From Candidatus Scatomorpha stercorigallinarum (GTDB taxonomy: Bacteria; Bacillota_A; Clostridia; Oscillospirales; Oscillospiraceae), in NCBI GenBank assembly GCA_018713375.1, contig DVOV01000197.1:1-22382 (forward strand): a stretch of 22,382 nt of DNA, read 5' to 3'. The notes under the pieces are model-generated. The model was not told where the DNA came from, made no database searches, and was given only the letters and a program-made list of their open reading frames with translations. A program made the position numbers and the translations under genes. Position 1 is the first letter of the stretch. The number at the start of each line of letters is the position of its first letter. Of this stretch, positions 1-6,528 are shown one piece after another.

Positions 1-514
1 GGGTGTTTATCTCGAGGATGACGTTTTTTGCCGCCGCGAGCGCGAGCGGGGAAAAGCCCTGGCAGAAGGAGGGGAGCAGCCTGCCGTCCTCCGTCACGCC
101 GGTGACCGAGAGCAGGACGCAGTCGATATCCCCATACCAGCCGTGCTTCAGCTGGTCCGCGGCGTGGCTGAGGTGTACGTCCTGGAATTCCACGTCGCCC
201 GGGGTGTTGGCGCGCCGGCGTATGACGGGCTCGGTGATCCAGTCCAGGCGGCGCTTGATGAGCCCCGCCTGGGCCCACTTGTTGTCAAAAATGTCGTGGC
301 CGTTGGCGCTCGTGATCAGCGTGAGGTTTTTTGGCGAGCCCGTCGCCTCTGCCCGGCGCAGCACGGCCCTGGCGATGCTGAGCGGGCGGTCGATGCTGGT
401 GAACGTGGGGACGACGACGTTCATGCCGTCCTCTATCATGGCGGCGGCGGCCTCGGCGCTGATGACCCTGCCGCGCAGCGCATCGCAGCGTATGCGCTCC
501 AGCGCGCCAGTCAT
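1..514 (-). CDS. Acetyl-CoA hydrolase/CoA-transferase family protein, N-terminal 171 residues (cut by window edge)
   Basis: The frame is open from an ATG at 514 to the left edge, so the C-terminal two thirds, including the catalytic Glu region, lie outside the window. The translation begins MTGALERIRCDALRGRVISA. It is clearly similar to the complete CoA transferase at 7510-9036: both share RVISAE/RIVSAE, the LIKRR/ILKRR block, the NTPG-EFQD-HLS block, GVTE(D/E)G(R/K)LLP and a final ILEI/LLEI. That family moves CoA between acyl-CoAs and short carboxylates, or hydrolyses acyl-CoA. The start codon overlaps the upstream gamma-subunit stop as ATGA, so translation is probably coupled. Being the last visible gene of the oxidoreductase operon, it likely acts on the acyl-CoA made by that enzyme; this role is inferred. 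Confidence 0.85.
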   Translation of the reverse strand, partial: MTGALERIRCDALRGRVISAEAAAAMIEDGMNVVVPTFTSIDRPLSIARAVLRRAEATGSPKNLTLITSANGHDIFDNKWAQAGLIKRRLDWITEPVIRRRANTPGDVEFQDVHLSHAADQLKHGWYGDIDCVLLSVTGVTEDGRLLPSFCQGFSPLALAAAKNVILEINT

Positions 515-1068
515 TCGTTTCCTCCCGGCCGGACAAGGGCGAAGCCCTTTTCAAAAGCGGAGCGGTTGAGTTCCACCAGGCTGGCCTTGTTTTTGAGTTT
601 TTCCAGCATCTGGCTGAGCAGCAGGCCGCTGTCGGGGAAAACATCCGTCAGCAGCGCCGCCAGCACGCCGAGCACGACGGAGCTGATGACCTTGGTGTTC
701 TGCAGCTCGTAGCAGACGTCGTACATCGGCACGTCGAGCCGGCGGTATCCGCCGCCCGGGGCCTCCTGCTCCTTCACCAGCGAGCTGTTGACGAGCAGCA
801 GCCCGCCGTCCTTGACGTCGTTTTTAAACTGGGCGTAGGCCATCGGCTCCATGACGAGCATGATGTCGTGGCGCTTTTTGCGGGGGTTGCCTATCTCCTC
901 GTCGCTTATCACAAGGTAGCAGGAGGTGAGGCCGCCTCGCTTGGCGGGGCCGTACTTGGGGGAGTAGGTGACGTTATAGCCGAGGCCCATGGCCGCCTCG
1001 ACGACGGCTTTTCCGGCGACCTGGAGGCCCTGGCCGCCGACGCCGGCCAAATATAGACTCTTTTCCAT
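511..1068 (-). CDS. 2-oxoacid:ferredoxin oxidoreductase, gamma subunit
   Basis: This 185-residue protein belongs to the gamma-subunit family of pyruvate/2-oxoacid:ferredoxin oxidoreductases (PorG/VorC/KorC type). The N-terminal glycine signature GVGGQG is at residues 9-14, and the YSPKYGPAKRGG segment typical of the family follows near residues 35-46. The length fits a separate gamma subunit. The start is supported by a GAGGT ribosome binding site inside the end of the beta gene, 9 nt upstream of which that gene stops. Its stop overlaps the next CoA-transferase start (ATGA). The subunit completes a four-gene delta-alpha-beta-gamma enzyme that decarboxylates a 2-oxoacid to acyl-CoA in the cytoplasm. 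The sequence does not settle whether the substrate is branched-chain 2-oxoacids, 2-oxoglutarate or another acid. Confidence 0.92.
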   Translation of the reverse strand: MEKSLYLAGVGGQGLQVAGKAVVEAAMGLGYNVTYSPKYGPAKRGGLTSCYLVISDEEIGNPRKKRHDIMLVMEPMAYAQFKNDVKDGGLLLVNSSLVKEQEAPGGGYRRLDVPMYDVCYELQNTKVISSVVLGVLAALLTDVFPDSGLLLSQMLEKLKNKASLVELNRSAFEKGFALVRPGGNE

Positions 1069-1077
1069 TTGCAGACC

Positions 1078-1812
1078 TCAAACTTTCTCGCCGTCGCGCT
1101 TGAATTCGCCGAGGGGGAATTCCTTCATCACGACCTCTTCCATGTGCCTGGGGGCATCCTCGCTCTTGAAGCCGCCGCTCGTGGGGCAGGCGCAGAGCAC
1201 CTCGATCATCGAGTAGGCGCCGACTTCGATCTGCCTGGTCAGGGCGTGCTTCAGGGCTTTTTTGAACTGGAGGATGTACTTCGGCGTGTGTACGGCGCAG
1301 CGGGCCACATAGTCCGGCGCTTTGAGCGTGGCGATCATCTCCGGCAGGTGCAGCGGGAAGCCCGCGTAGCCGTTCACGGTGGTCTTCGTGCGCGCGCCGT
1401 TGAGCGTGGTGGGGGCGAGCTGGCCGCCGGTCATGCCGTAAAGGCCATTGTTGGCGAAAATGACCGTTATCGCTTCGCCGCGGAAGGCGGCGTTCACCGT
1501 CTCACCCATGCCGATGGCGGCGCCGTCGCCGTCGCCCTGATAGACGATCACGACGCTCTCCGGGCTGCAGCGCTTGAAGGCGGAGGCGGCCGCGGCCGCG
1601 CGGCCGTGGTTGGAGCCATAGGAGTCGAAGTTTACATAACCCGCGCCCATGCCGTTGCAGCCGACCGAGCCGCCGAAAACGGCGCGCTCGCGGATGCCCA
1701 GCTCGTCCACGACCTCGGCTATCAGCTTCTGCGTCAGTCCGTGGAAGCAGCCGGGGCAGTAGCCGGTGGCCACATCCCTCATGGCCTCGGGGGCCTTATA
1801 TATCAGTTCCAT
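1078..1812 (-). CDS. 2-oxoacid:ferredoxin oxidoreductase, beta (thiamine diphosphate) subunit
   Basis: At 244 residues this matches the size of VorA/KorB-type beta subunits. It has the CPGC pair at residues 19-22, an SVGCNGMG block near 49-56, the thiamine-diphosphate/Mg motif GDGDGAAIG near 92-100, and a downstream NNGLYGMTGGQLAPTT segment. These are the hallmarks of the TPP-binding subunit that, with alpha, decarboxylates the 2-oxoacid and passes electrons to ferredoxin via iron-sulfur clusters. The start follows the alpha stop codon with no gap, and a GAGGAGG ribosome binding site lies 8 nt upstream inside the alpha gene. The motif wording is closest to VOR/KOR types rather than fused pyruvate oxidoreductases. 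The exact acid oxidised is uncertain. Confidence 0.92.
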   Translation of the reverse strand: MELIYKAPEAMRDVATGYCPGCFHGLTQKLIAEVVDELGIRERAVFGGSVGCNGMGAGYVNFDSYGSNHGRAAAAASAFKRCSPESVVIVYQGDGDGAAIGMGETVNAAFRGEAITVIFANNGLYGMTGGQLAPTTLNGARTKTTVNGYAGFPLHLPEMIATLKAPDYVARCAVHTPKYILQFKKALKHALTRQIEVGAYSMIEVLCACPTSGGFKSEDAPRHMEEVVMKEFPLGEFKRDGEKV

Positions 1813-2883
1813 TCACTTGACCTCCTCTATGAGGCTGAGCATGGCTTCGACAGCCTCGTACTCGTCCACCATGTTGCCGCCGCAGCGGTTGTAGAAGCGG
1901 AGCGGTATCGACCGGTCGAGGTGCAGCCGCACATCGTCGTAGAACATCGGCGGGATGGCCATTTCCACGGAGAGCGCCGCCTTCGCGCGTATCGCGGCCA
2001 CCTGCTTTTCGGGGAAGGGGTGGAGCGTTATGGGCCGGAACATGCCCGCCTTGACGCCGCGCTCTCGCAGTATCTTCACGGCGTCGCGCATGATGCGGGC
2101 GCTGCCGCCGTAGGCGAATATCACGTACTCTGCGCCGTCCATCATGTACTCCTCATACATGGCCTCGGTGTCCACCCACTCGCGGTAGAGCCTGTAATAG
2201 TCCATGCGGGCTTTTTCCAGCGCGTCCTCGTCGCTCTCATTGGGCTGTGTGTGGCGCGGCTGGTTGCGGCCCATGATGGGCTCGCGCCCGGCGCAGCCCG
2301 TGGGGGCGGTGTAGTGCAGGAAGGGCCGCTCCGTTGTGTACTCGGGCAGCACGGCGGGCTCCTCCATCTGGCCTATCATGCCGTCCGTCATCAGGAATGC
2401 GGGGACCATGTACTCGTCCGCCTTGTCAAGGGCCAGCGACACGAGGCTGACGGCCTCCTGCAGGGAGGCGGGGGCGTAGACAAGGCCGCGCATGCCGTTG
2501 TGGCCGACGCCCTTGACGACGAAGTTGTAGTCGCTCTGCTCGGGGGTGATGTTCGTGGCGGCGCGCTGCACGTCCACGATCAGCCCGGGGAGGCGGGAGA
2601 GGCACATCAGGGCCAGGTTCTCCGCCATCAGCGACAGCCCGGGGCCGGAGGTGGCGGTCATGGCCCGCGCGCCGGCTGTGGAGGCCGCGAAGAGCATGGC
2701 CGAGGAGGCCACCTCGCTTTCCGCCTGTATGAAGTGCCCGCCGGCCTGCGGCAGCCGCCAGGACATGTATTCGAGCAGTTCGGTCTGCGGCGTTATCGGG
2801 TAGCCGCTGAAGAAATTCACCCCGCAGCGCACCGCCGCCTCGGCGATCAGCTCGTTGCCTTTCATAAGTACTTTCTCTGCCAT
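1813..2883 (-). CDS. 2-oxoacid:ferredoxin oxidoreductase, alpha subunit
   Basis: This 356-residue protein has the alpha-subunit (PorA/VorB/KorA) signature GYPITPQTE at residues 27-35, an ATSGPG segment near 77-82, and a conserved E in the QAESEVAS segment. The length is that of an unfused alpha subunit. The start has a GTGAGG ribosome binding site 7 nt upstream, and the ferredoxin-like delta gene ends 9 nt before it. Alpha and beta together form the active site; alpha carries the pyrimidine-binding domain. All four subunit genes lie in one direction with gaps of 0-9 nt, so they are certainly co-transcribed. In fermenting Clostridia such enzymes commonly oxidise branched-chain 2-oxoacids to acyl-CoAs; that use here is inferred. 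Confidence 0.93.
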   Translation of the reverse strand: MAEKVLMKGNELIAEAAVRCGVNFFSGYPITPQTELLEYMSWRLPQAGGHFIQAESEVASSAMLFAASTAGARAMTATSGPGLSLMAENLALMCLSRLPGLIVDVQRAATNITPEQSDYNFVVKGVGHNGMRGLVYAPASLQEAVSLVSLALDKADEYMVPAFLMTDGMIGQMEEPAVLPEYTTERPFLHYTAPTGCAGREPIMGRNQPRHTQPNESDEDALEKARMDYYRLYREWVDTEAMYEEYMMDGAEYVIFAYGGSARIMRDAVKILRERGVKAGMFRPITLHPFPEKQVAAIRAKAALSVEMAIPPMFYDDVRLHLDRSIPLRFYNRCGGNMVDEYEAVEAMLSLIEEVK

Positions 2884-2892
2884 TTCCTCACC

Positions 2893-3096
2893 TCACCGAT
2901 AGACGCTGATCGCGCTGTCCGGGCATATCATGCCGCAGAATTTGCAGCCGGTGCATTTCGACTCGTCAAGCTGCACGGCGTACTGCCCGCCGAGGTCGTT
3001 GAAGTCGCGGCTGAGGCCGATGATCTTCTGCGGGCAGGTGACGATGCACAGCTTGCAGCCCTTGCACCTGTTCTTGTTTACTACTATTTTTGGCAT
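2893..3096 (-). CDS. 2-oxoacid:ferredoxin oxidoreductase, delta subunit (2x[4Fe-4S] ferredoxin-like)
   Basis: A 67-residue protein with two classical CxxCxxCxxxCP motifs, at Cys11/14/17/21 and Cys48/51/54/58, hence two [4Fe-4S] clusters. It is the separate delta subunit that carries electrons from the alpha/beta active site to free ferredoxin. The start is supported by the GGAGAAAGG ribosome binding site upstream. It is the first oxidoreductase gene, lying 81 nt after the dehydratase gene, and that gap contains a perfect 12-bp hairpin (3133-3161). The order delta-alpha-beta-gamma is common for VOR/KOR operons of anaerobes. Confidence 0.93.
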   Translation of the reverse strand: MPKIVVNKNRCKGCKLCIVTCPQKIIGLSRDFNDLGGQYAVQLDESKCTGCKFCGMICPDSAISVYR

Positions 3097-3132
3097 ATCT
3101 TCAAAGCCTTTCTCCGATGAAATGGCCTTACA

Positions 3133-3161
3133 TTACCGCCCGCTACGTAAGCGGGCGGTAA
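3133..3161 (-). other. Perfect intercistronic RNA hairpin between dehydratase and oxidoreductase genes
   Basis: A 12-bp perfect inverted repeat (arm TTACCGCCCGCT, loop ACGTA) lies in the 81-nt gap between the dehydratase stop and the delta-subunit gene. No T-run follows in the direction of transcription, so it is not a standard terminator. An mRNA-stabilising or processing hairpin that sets different levels for the two halves of the operon is the simplest reading, but this is inferred. Confidence 0.6.
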
Positions 3162-3177
3162 CGGCAGGGGCCGATTA

Positions 3178-4851
3178 TTATTCCGTGTCTTCGTCCATGT
3201 GGCACTTGACCAGCGCGCCCTTGGAGGACGGGCCGACCAGCTCCCAGTACTTGCCGAGGTAGCCGCTGGTTATCCTCGGCTTGGGCGCGACCCACTTCTC
3301 GCGGCGTTTGGCGAAGGTCTCGTCGTCCACCTCGCAGTGTATCCAGCCCTCTTCGCAGTCGTACTCGATGATGTCCCCGTTCTCTATCAGGGCAATCGGG
3401 CCGCCGACCGCCGCCTCGGGGCAGATATAGCCGATGCACGGGCCGCTCGTCATACCTGAGAAGCGGCCGTCGGTTATGAACGCGACCTTGTCGCCGAGCC
3501 CGGCCATCTGCATCATTATGATGAGCGAGGCCATCTCAGGCATGCCGGGGAAGCCCTTCGGGCCCTCGTTGCGCACGACCACGACCTGCCCAGGCTTGAT
3601 TTCGCCGCGCTCGAGCCCGGCGCGGGCCTCCTGCTCGCTGTTATAGCAGTTGGCGACGCCGCGGAAGTGGTGCATGTTCGGCGGCACGGCGCCGGTCTTT
3701 ACAACCGCGAGCTCGGGGGCGATGTTGCCGCGCAGGACGTTCAGCCCGCCGGTCTTGGAGTAGGGGTCGCTCACCGGGCGGATCACGCTGCGGTCGCGGA
3801 CGTAAACGCCCTCGAGGTTTTCCCGGACAGTCTTGCCCGTGCAGGTTATGCAGCCGTCGTGCAGCATCCCGGCGTCCATGGCCTCCTTCATCAGGGCCTG
3901 GATGCCGCCCGCGCGGTAGAAATCAGTCATGAAATGGCTGCCGGAGGGAGTTATCTTAACCACCGCCGGGGTTATGGCGCTGATGTCCGCGAAGTCGTCG
4001 GCCGTCACATGTACCTTGGCCTCGTTGGCTATGGCGAGGGTGTGTATCAGCGTGTTGGTGGAGCCGCACATCATCATGTCCACGCGGATGGCGTTTTCAA
4101 AGGCCTCGCGCGTCATGATGTCCCGCGGGCGGATGTTCTTCTCATAGAGCTCCATGATCTTCATGCCGGCGTGCTTGGCGAGGCGGGTGCGCTCGGCGTA
4201 CACCGCCGGGATCGTGCCGTTGCCGGGCAGGGCCATGCCGAGGATCTCGGCCAGGCAGGCCATGGAGTTTGCTGTGAACAGCCCGGCGCAGGAGCCGCTG
4301 CCGGGGCAGGTGCATTCATCCTTCCGTGCATATTCAATGTCGCTCAGGCGGCCGGCGCGGTTCTCGTCCTGCAGGAACGGGCCGGAACAGAGGTCAATCT
4401 TGTGTCCGCCCAGCTCGCCGGGGAGCATAGCGCCGCCGGTGACTATGATGCAGGGGATGTTGAGCCTTGCCGCGGCCATGAGCGCCGCGGGGGTTATCTT
4501 GTCGCAGCCGGAAACTATTACGAGGGCGTCGAACTTGCTGCCGTAGGCCATGAGCTCGATGGAGTCGCAGATGAGGTCGCGGCTGGGGAGCGAGGCGTTT
4601 GGCATTTTGCCGCTGCCGATCGTGCAGTCGGCGATGGCGATGGTGCCAAAGATGCAGGGCGTGCCGCCGGCCATGTAGACGCCGTCGGAGACGGCCTTGG
4701 CGATCTTGTCCAGGTGGTTGTGGCCGGGGAAGTGCTCCGTCCAGGTGCTGCATATGCCAACGTAGGGACGTTCGATCTCCTCATCTATGCGCCCGGCGCC
4801 GTACAGGAACATCTTCGAGCCCAACAGCTCGTCGCTTATTCTTCCTGCCAT
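3178..4851 (-). CDS. IlvD/Edd-family dihydroxy-acid or sugar-acid dehydratase
   Basis: This 557-residue protein belongs to the IlvD/Edd iron-sulfur dehydratases, which remove water from 2,3-dihydroxy acids to give 2-oxoacids. Visible family marks are HFPGHNHL (40-47, matching the PGH-HL form of E. coli IlvD rather than the PCN form), GCDKITPA (Cys116), GSCAGLFTANSM (Cys188), MCGSTNT, and a C-terminal DGRFSGMTSGP block. GGAGG lies 7 nt before the ATG. No ilvB, ilvC or ilvE gene is near. Instead it sits between a transporter and a 2-oxoacid oxidoreductase, arguing for a catabolic role with its 2-oxoacid product handed to the next enzyme. Substrates could be 2,3-dihydroxyisovalerate, glycerate or a short sugar acid. 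The family is certain; assignment as biosynthetic IlvD is not. Confidence 0.9.
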   Translation of the reverse strand: MAGRISDELLGSKMFLYGAGRIDEEIERPYVGICSTWTEHFPGHNHLDKIAKAVSDGVYMAGGTPCIFGTIAIADCTIGSGKMPNASLPSRDLICDSIELMAYGSKFDALVIVSGCDKITPAALMAAARLNIPCIIVTGGAMLPGELGGHKIDLCSGPFLQDENRAGRLSDIEYARKDECTCPGSGSCAGLFTANSMACLAEILGMALPGNGTIPAVYAERTRLAKHAGMKIMELYEKNIRPRDIMTREAFENAIRVDMMMCGSTNTLIHTLAIANEAKVHVTADDFADISAITPAVVKITPSGSHFMTDFYRAGGIQALMKEAMDAGMLHDGCITCTGKTVRENLEGVYVRDRSVIRPVSDPYSKTGGLNVLRGNIAPELAVVKTGAVPPNMHHFRGVANCYNSEQEARAGLERGEIKPGQVVVVRNEGPKGFPGMPEMASLIIMMQMAGLGDKVAFITDGRFSGMTSGPCIGYICPEAAVGGPIALIENGDIIEYDCEEGWIHCEVDDETFAKRREKWVAPKPRITSGYLGKYWELVGPSSKGALVKCHMDEDTE

Positions 4852-4894
4852 TGTGTTGCCTCCTTTATATTAGAATTGCGTAAATAGGAGCGTC

Positions 4895-6073
4895 TCAGTT
4901 CGCCTGGGCCTTTTCGGCCTCTTCGTTCTCCTTGAACTTGCGGTTTGCCCGGCCCCAGGTGGTGAGGAGCATGGGCAGGATGATGAGCGGGAACGCGATC
5001 TTACCGAGCAAGGTGAAGCCCTGCGCGCAGATCGTTGTCAGGCCGAGCGTGGAGACGGCGATGCAGATGATGTTGAACACGACGGCGACGATGCCGACGG
5101 AGAGCTTGCTGTTGGGGGACTTCTTGAAGAAAACGGGAGTCCAGCGGGCGGTGATATTGAGCGTCAGGCCCGGGCCGGAGGTGAACAGGGCGAAGAACAT
5201 CACGAGGTAATAGACAACGACGACCCACTTGGCGACGGGCGCAATGAAGGTGCTGACAGCGTAGAGTATGGGACTTTCCTGGGAGATGCTCTCAGGGGCG
5301 AAGCCGATCGTGATGATGCTCGTGGCGATGAAGAGCAGGCCGACCATCACCGGGCCGAGTATGGAAAGGGCGGTGACGTCTTTTTTGCTCTTCAGGGGCT
5401 GGGCGACGGAGCAGACCATGCCGGGGATATTCATGCTGTTCCAGGCATACTGGATTATCATCCAGAATCCGGTCCAGAGGCCGACGCCGGGATTCCACTC
5501 CTTGTAAATGTCAAAGTTGGCGACGTAGTCGGCAACGGCGCCGCCGCGGATATTCACTGTATAGTAAATGAGGACGATGAAACCGAACAGGAGGAAATAA
5601 GTCATGTACGTGCAGCCGCGGCGTACGAGCTCGTCGCCCCAGAGCATGAGGGCGATTATGATGACGGCCATGACGGCGGCGCCAAACAGCGGGTGCCAGC
5701 CAAAAAGCGTGGCGAAGATCGTGGAGCCGAGGGCCAGCTGCGCGGCCTCGGAGATGATGCCGCTCAGCACATTGTAAATGTCCAGGGGATATTTGAGGAA
5801 CTTCCAGTACTTCGGCGTATACATGGCCTCAAAAAAGGCTGCATAGTTATAGGTCTTATAAGCCACGCAGAAACGCATGCCAAACAGGCTGCCAACGGCT
5901 GCAAAGGCCATCCATACCAGCACGAGGAGCCACATCCAGCCGCCCCAGCGGCTGAAATACGTCGTTGCGTAGACGCCGGATGCCATCGACGGGCCGCAGA
6001 GGATGCCAAACCACACGGCGGCAACGGGGAATGCCCGCTTGAACGACGAGCTGAGTTTGTTATCATTCAGCAT
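4895..6073 (-). CDS. Polytopic membrane transporter (about 10 helices), YkvI-like
   Basis: 392 residues with about ten hydrophobic segments (roughly 14-35, 44-68, 98-117, 125-143, 150-172, 195-215, 230-252, 272-298, 320-342, 348-370) and a charged cytoplasmic tail. The first helix carries FGILCGPSMASGVYATTYF, a broken-helix glycine/serine pattern seen in LeuT-fold carriers. It resembles the YkvI family, recognised only from general pattern. An ATG at 6124 is in frame, but the start at 6073 is preferred because AGGAGGG lies 5 nt before it and nothing similar precedes 6124. It is the first gene of the catabolic operon, 43 nt before the dehydratase gene, so it probably imports the substrate. The substrate cannot be deduced. 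Confidence 0.75.
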   Translation of the reverse strand: MLNDNKLSSSFKRAFPVAAVWFGILCGPSMASGVYATTYFSRWGGWMWLLVLVWMAFAAVGSLFGMRFCVAYKTYNYAAFFEAMYTPKYWKFLKYPLDIYNVLSGIISEAAQLALGSTIFATLFGWHPLFGAAVMAVIIIALMLWGDELVRRGCTYMTYFLLFGFIVLIYYTVNIRGGAVADYVANFDIYKEWNPGVGLWTGFWMIIQYAWNSMNIPGMVCSVAQPLKSKKDVTALSILGPVMVGLLFIATSIITIGFAPESISQESPILYAVSTFIAPVAKWVVVVYYLVMFFALFTSGPGLTLNITARWTPVFFKKSPNSKLSVGIVAVVFNIICIAVSTLGLTTICAQGFTLLGKIAFPLIILPMLLTTWGRANRKFKENEEAEKAQAN

Positions 6074-6114
6074 AAATACCCTCCTAATTTTCTCCCTTTC
6101 TATAAATACAATCG

Positions 6115-6143
6115 TTGATTTCAACAGGCAAATATGCTAAAAT
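6115..6143 (+). promoter_or_regulatory. Extended -10 sigma-A promoter pointing rightward into the divergent region
   Basis: TTGATT (6115-6120), 17-nt spacer, TGC then TAAAAT (6138-6143), an extended -10 promoter very close to consensus. The predicted start near 6150 lies just before the first stem of the structured element. There is no protein gene until 6529, which has its own promoter, so this one probably drives a noncoding RNA antisense to the operon leader. Confidence 0.6.
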
Positions 6144-6149
6144 TATTAA

Positions 6150-6310
6150 TTGCAGTGGAGTAACTGCACGGGGCCTCAAGGCCGGCATACTTGCCTCCGG
6201 GCATCCGCCTTTAGCAGAAAGCGGATGGACTGATGGGCTGCGGAAGCGCATCCGCAGGCTTCTTTACGGAAGGCGAACAGTGCTCACATGACCTTCTGGC
6301 CCCCTCTCCT
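6150..6310 (+). ncRNA. Candidate structured noncoding RNA (class unknown)
   Basis: Starting just after the rightward promoter, the sequence folds into nested stems. These are TGCAGT/ACTGCA (6151-6168); a closing stem of GGGGCC and AAGG (from 6170) with CCTT and GGCCCC (to about 6304) around a 2x2 internal loop; an inner stem GCCTCCG/CGGAAGGC; and inside it two hairpins, CATCCGC/GCGGATG and CTGCGGA/TCCGCAG. A large asymmetric internal loop lies between the closing and inner stems. Size and general shape recall 6S RNA, but two apical hairpins and no recognised consensus make that unsure. The same folds exist on the minus strand as part of the operon leader. No clear rho-independent end was seen on the plus strand, so the 3' boundary is approximate. 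Confidence 0.45.
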
Positions 6311-6327
6311 AAAAAGCTGTTACAGCT
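6311..6327 (-). other. Short palindrome followed by five Us in the operon leader
   Basis: AGCTGTTACAGCT (6315-6327) is a perfect 13-bp palindrome. Read on the minus strand it forms a 5-bp stem with a 3-nt loop followed directly by TTTTT. It directly abuts the larger palindrome at 6328-6352. It could be a second operator half or a weak attenuator hairpin, but the stem is too short to call a terminator. Confidence 0.35.
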
Positions 6328-6352
6328 ATGATGTCTGCATTGTAGACATCAT
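6328..6352. promoter_or_regulatory. Probable operator: 9-bp perfect inverted repeat with 7-bp spacer
   Basis: Arms ATGATGTCT and AGACATCAT are perfect complements around GCATTGT. The site lies about +12 to +36 relative to the predicted start of the minus-strand operon, where a bound repressor would block transcription. The adjacent divergent gene encodes an IclR-type regulator, a family that commonly binds palindromes near its own gene. Binding is inferred. Confidence 0.6.
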
Positions 6353-6370
6353 GACTACATCGCTGACTTA

Positions 6371-6399
6371 ATTGTATAAATATCGCGACATGTTGTCAA
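6371..6399 (-). promoter_or_regulatory. Near-consensus sigma-A promoter of the catabolic operon
   Basis: On the minus strand TTGACA (6399-6394), a 17-nt spacer and TACAAT (6376-6371) form a near-perfect housekeeping promoter, with a predicted start near 6364. Such a strong promoter would need repression, which fits the palindrome just downstream and the neighbouring regulator. Confidence 0.75.
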
Positions 6400-6462
6400 T
6401 TGGATTATCCGACTAAATTATTGGCCGGATTTTAGGCAATGCAACAATTTATATGATCTTGG

Positions 6463-6490
6463 TTGAACTCTGGCTTATACATGATATAAT
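6463..6490 (+). promoter_or_regulatory. Sigma-A promoter of the IclR-family regulator gene
   Basis: TTGAAC (6463-6468), a 16-nt spacer and a perfect TATAAT (6485-6490) give a start near 6497, about 30 nt before the regulator's ATG. It is back to back with the operon promoter, 64 bp between the two -35 boxes. Confidence 0.7.
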
Positions 6491-6528
6491 TATTATTTAC
6501 GATAATCGAAATTCTGAGGAGTTGTAGT

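Larger units (their letters stand above)
6074..6364 (-). promoter_or_regulatory. Long (about 290 nt) 5' leader of the catabolic operon
   Basis: The predicted start from the minus-strand promoter is near 6364, whereas the first gene starts at 6073. The leader begins with the operator-like palindrome, then a short stem with five Us (6311-6327), then the multi-stem element spanning about 6152-6306, and ends with AGGAGGG before the ATG. Its structure resembles a riboswitch or attenuator leader, but I could not match it to any known riboswitch consensus (cobalamin, TPP, FMN, SAM-I, lysine, glycine, ZTP, THF and T-box were considered). Confidence 0.45.

Noticed and set aside
1069..3120. Long open frame (683 codons) on the plus strand opposite the oxidoreductase genes
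   Set aside because: It is antisense to four genes with clear family motifs, its translation is rich in Ala/Gly/His/Val with no motif, and it is explained by GC-rich third positions.
6152..6306. Known riboswitch in the operon leader (cobalamin, SAM-I, THF, ZTP and others)
   Set aside because: The required conserved boxes of these classes were not found; only a GCCAG-like fragment recalls the B12 box, and it is in the wrong place. Kept only as an unclassified structured RNA.
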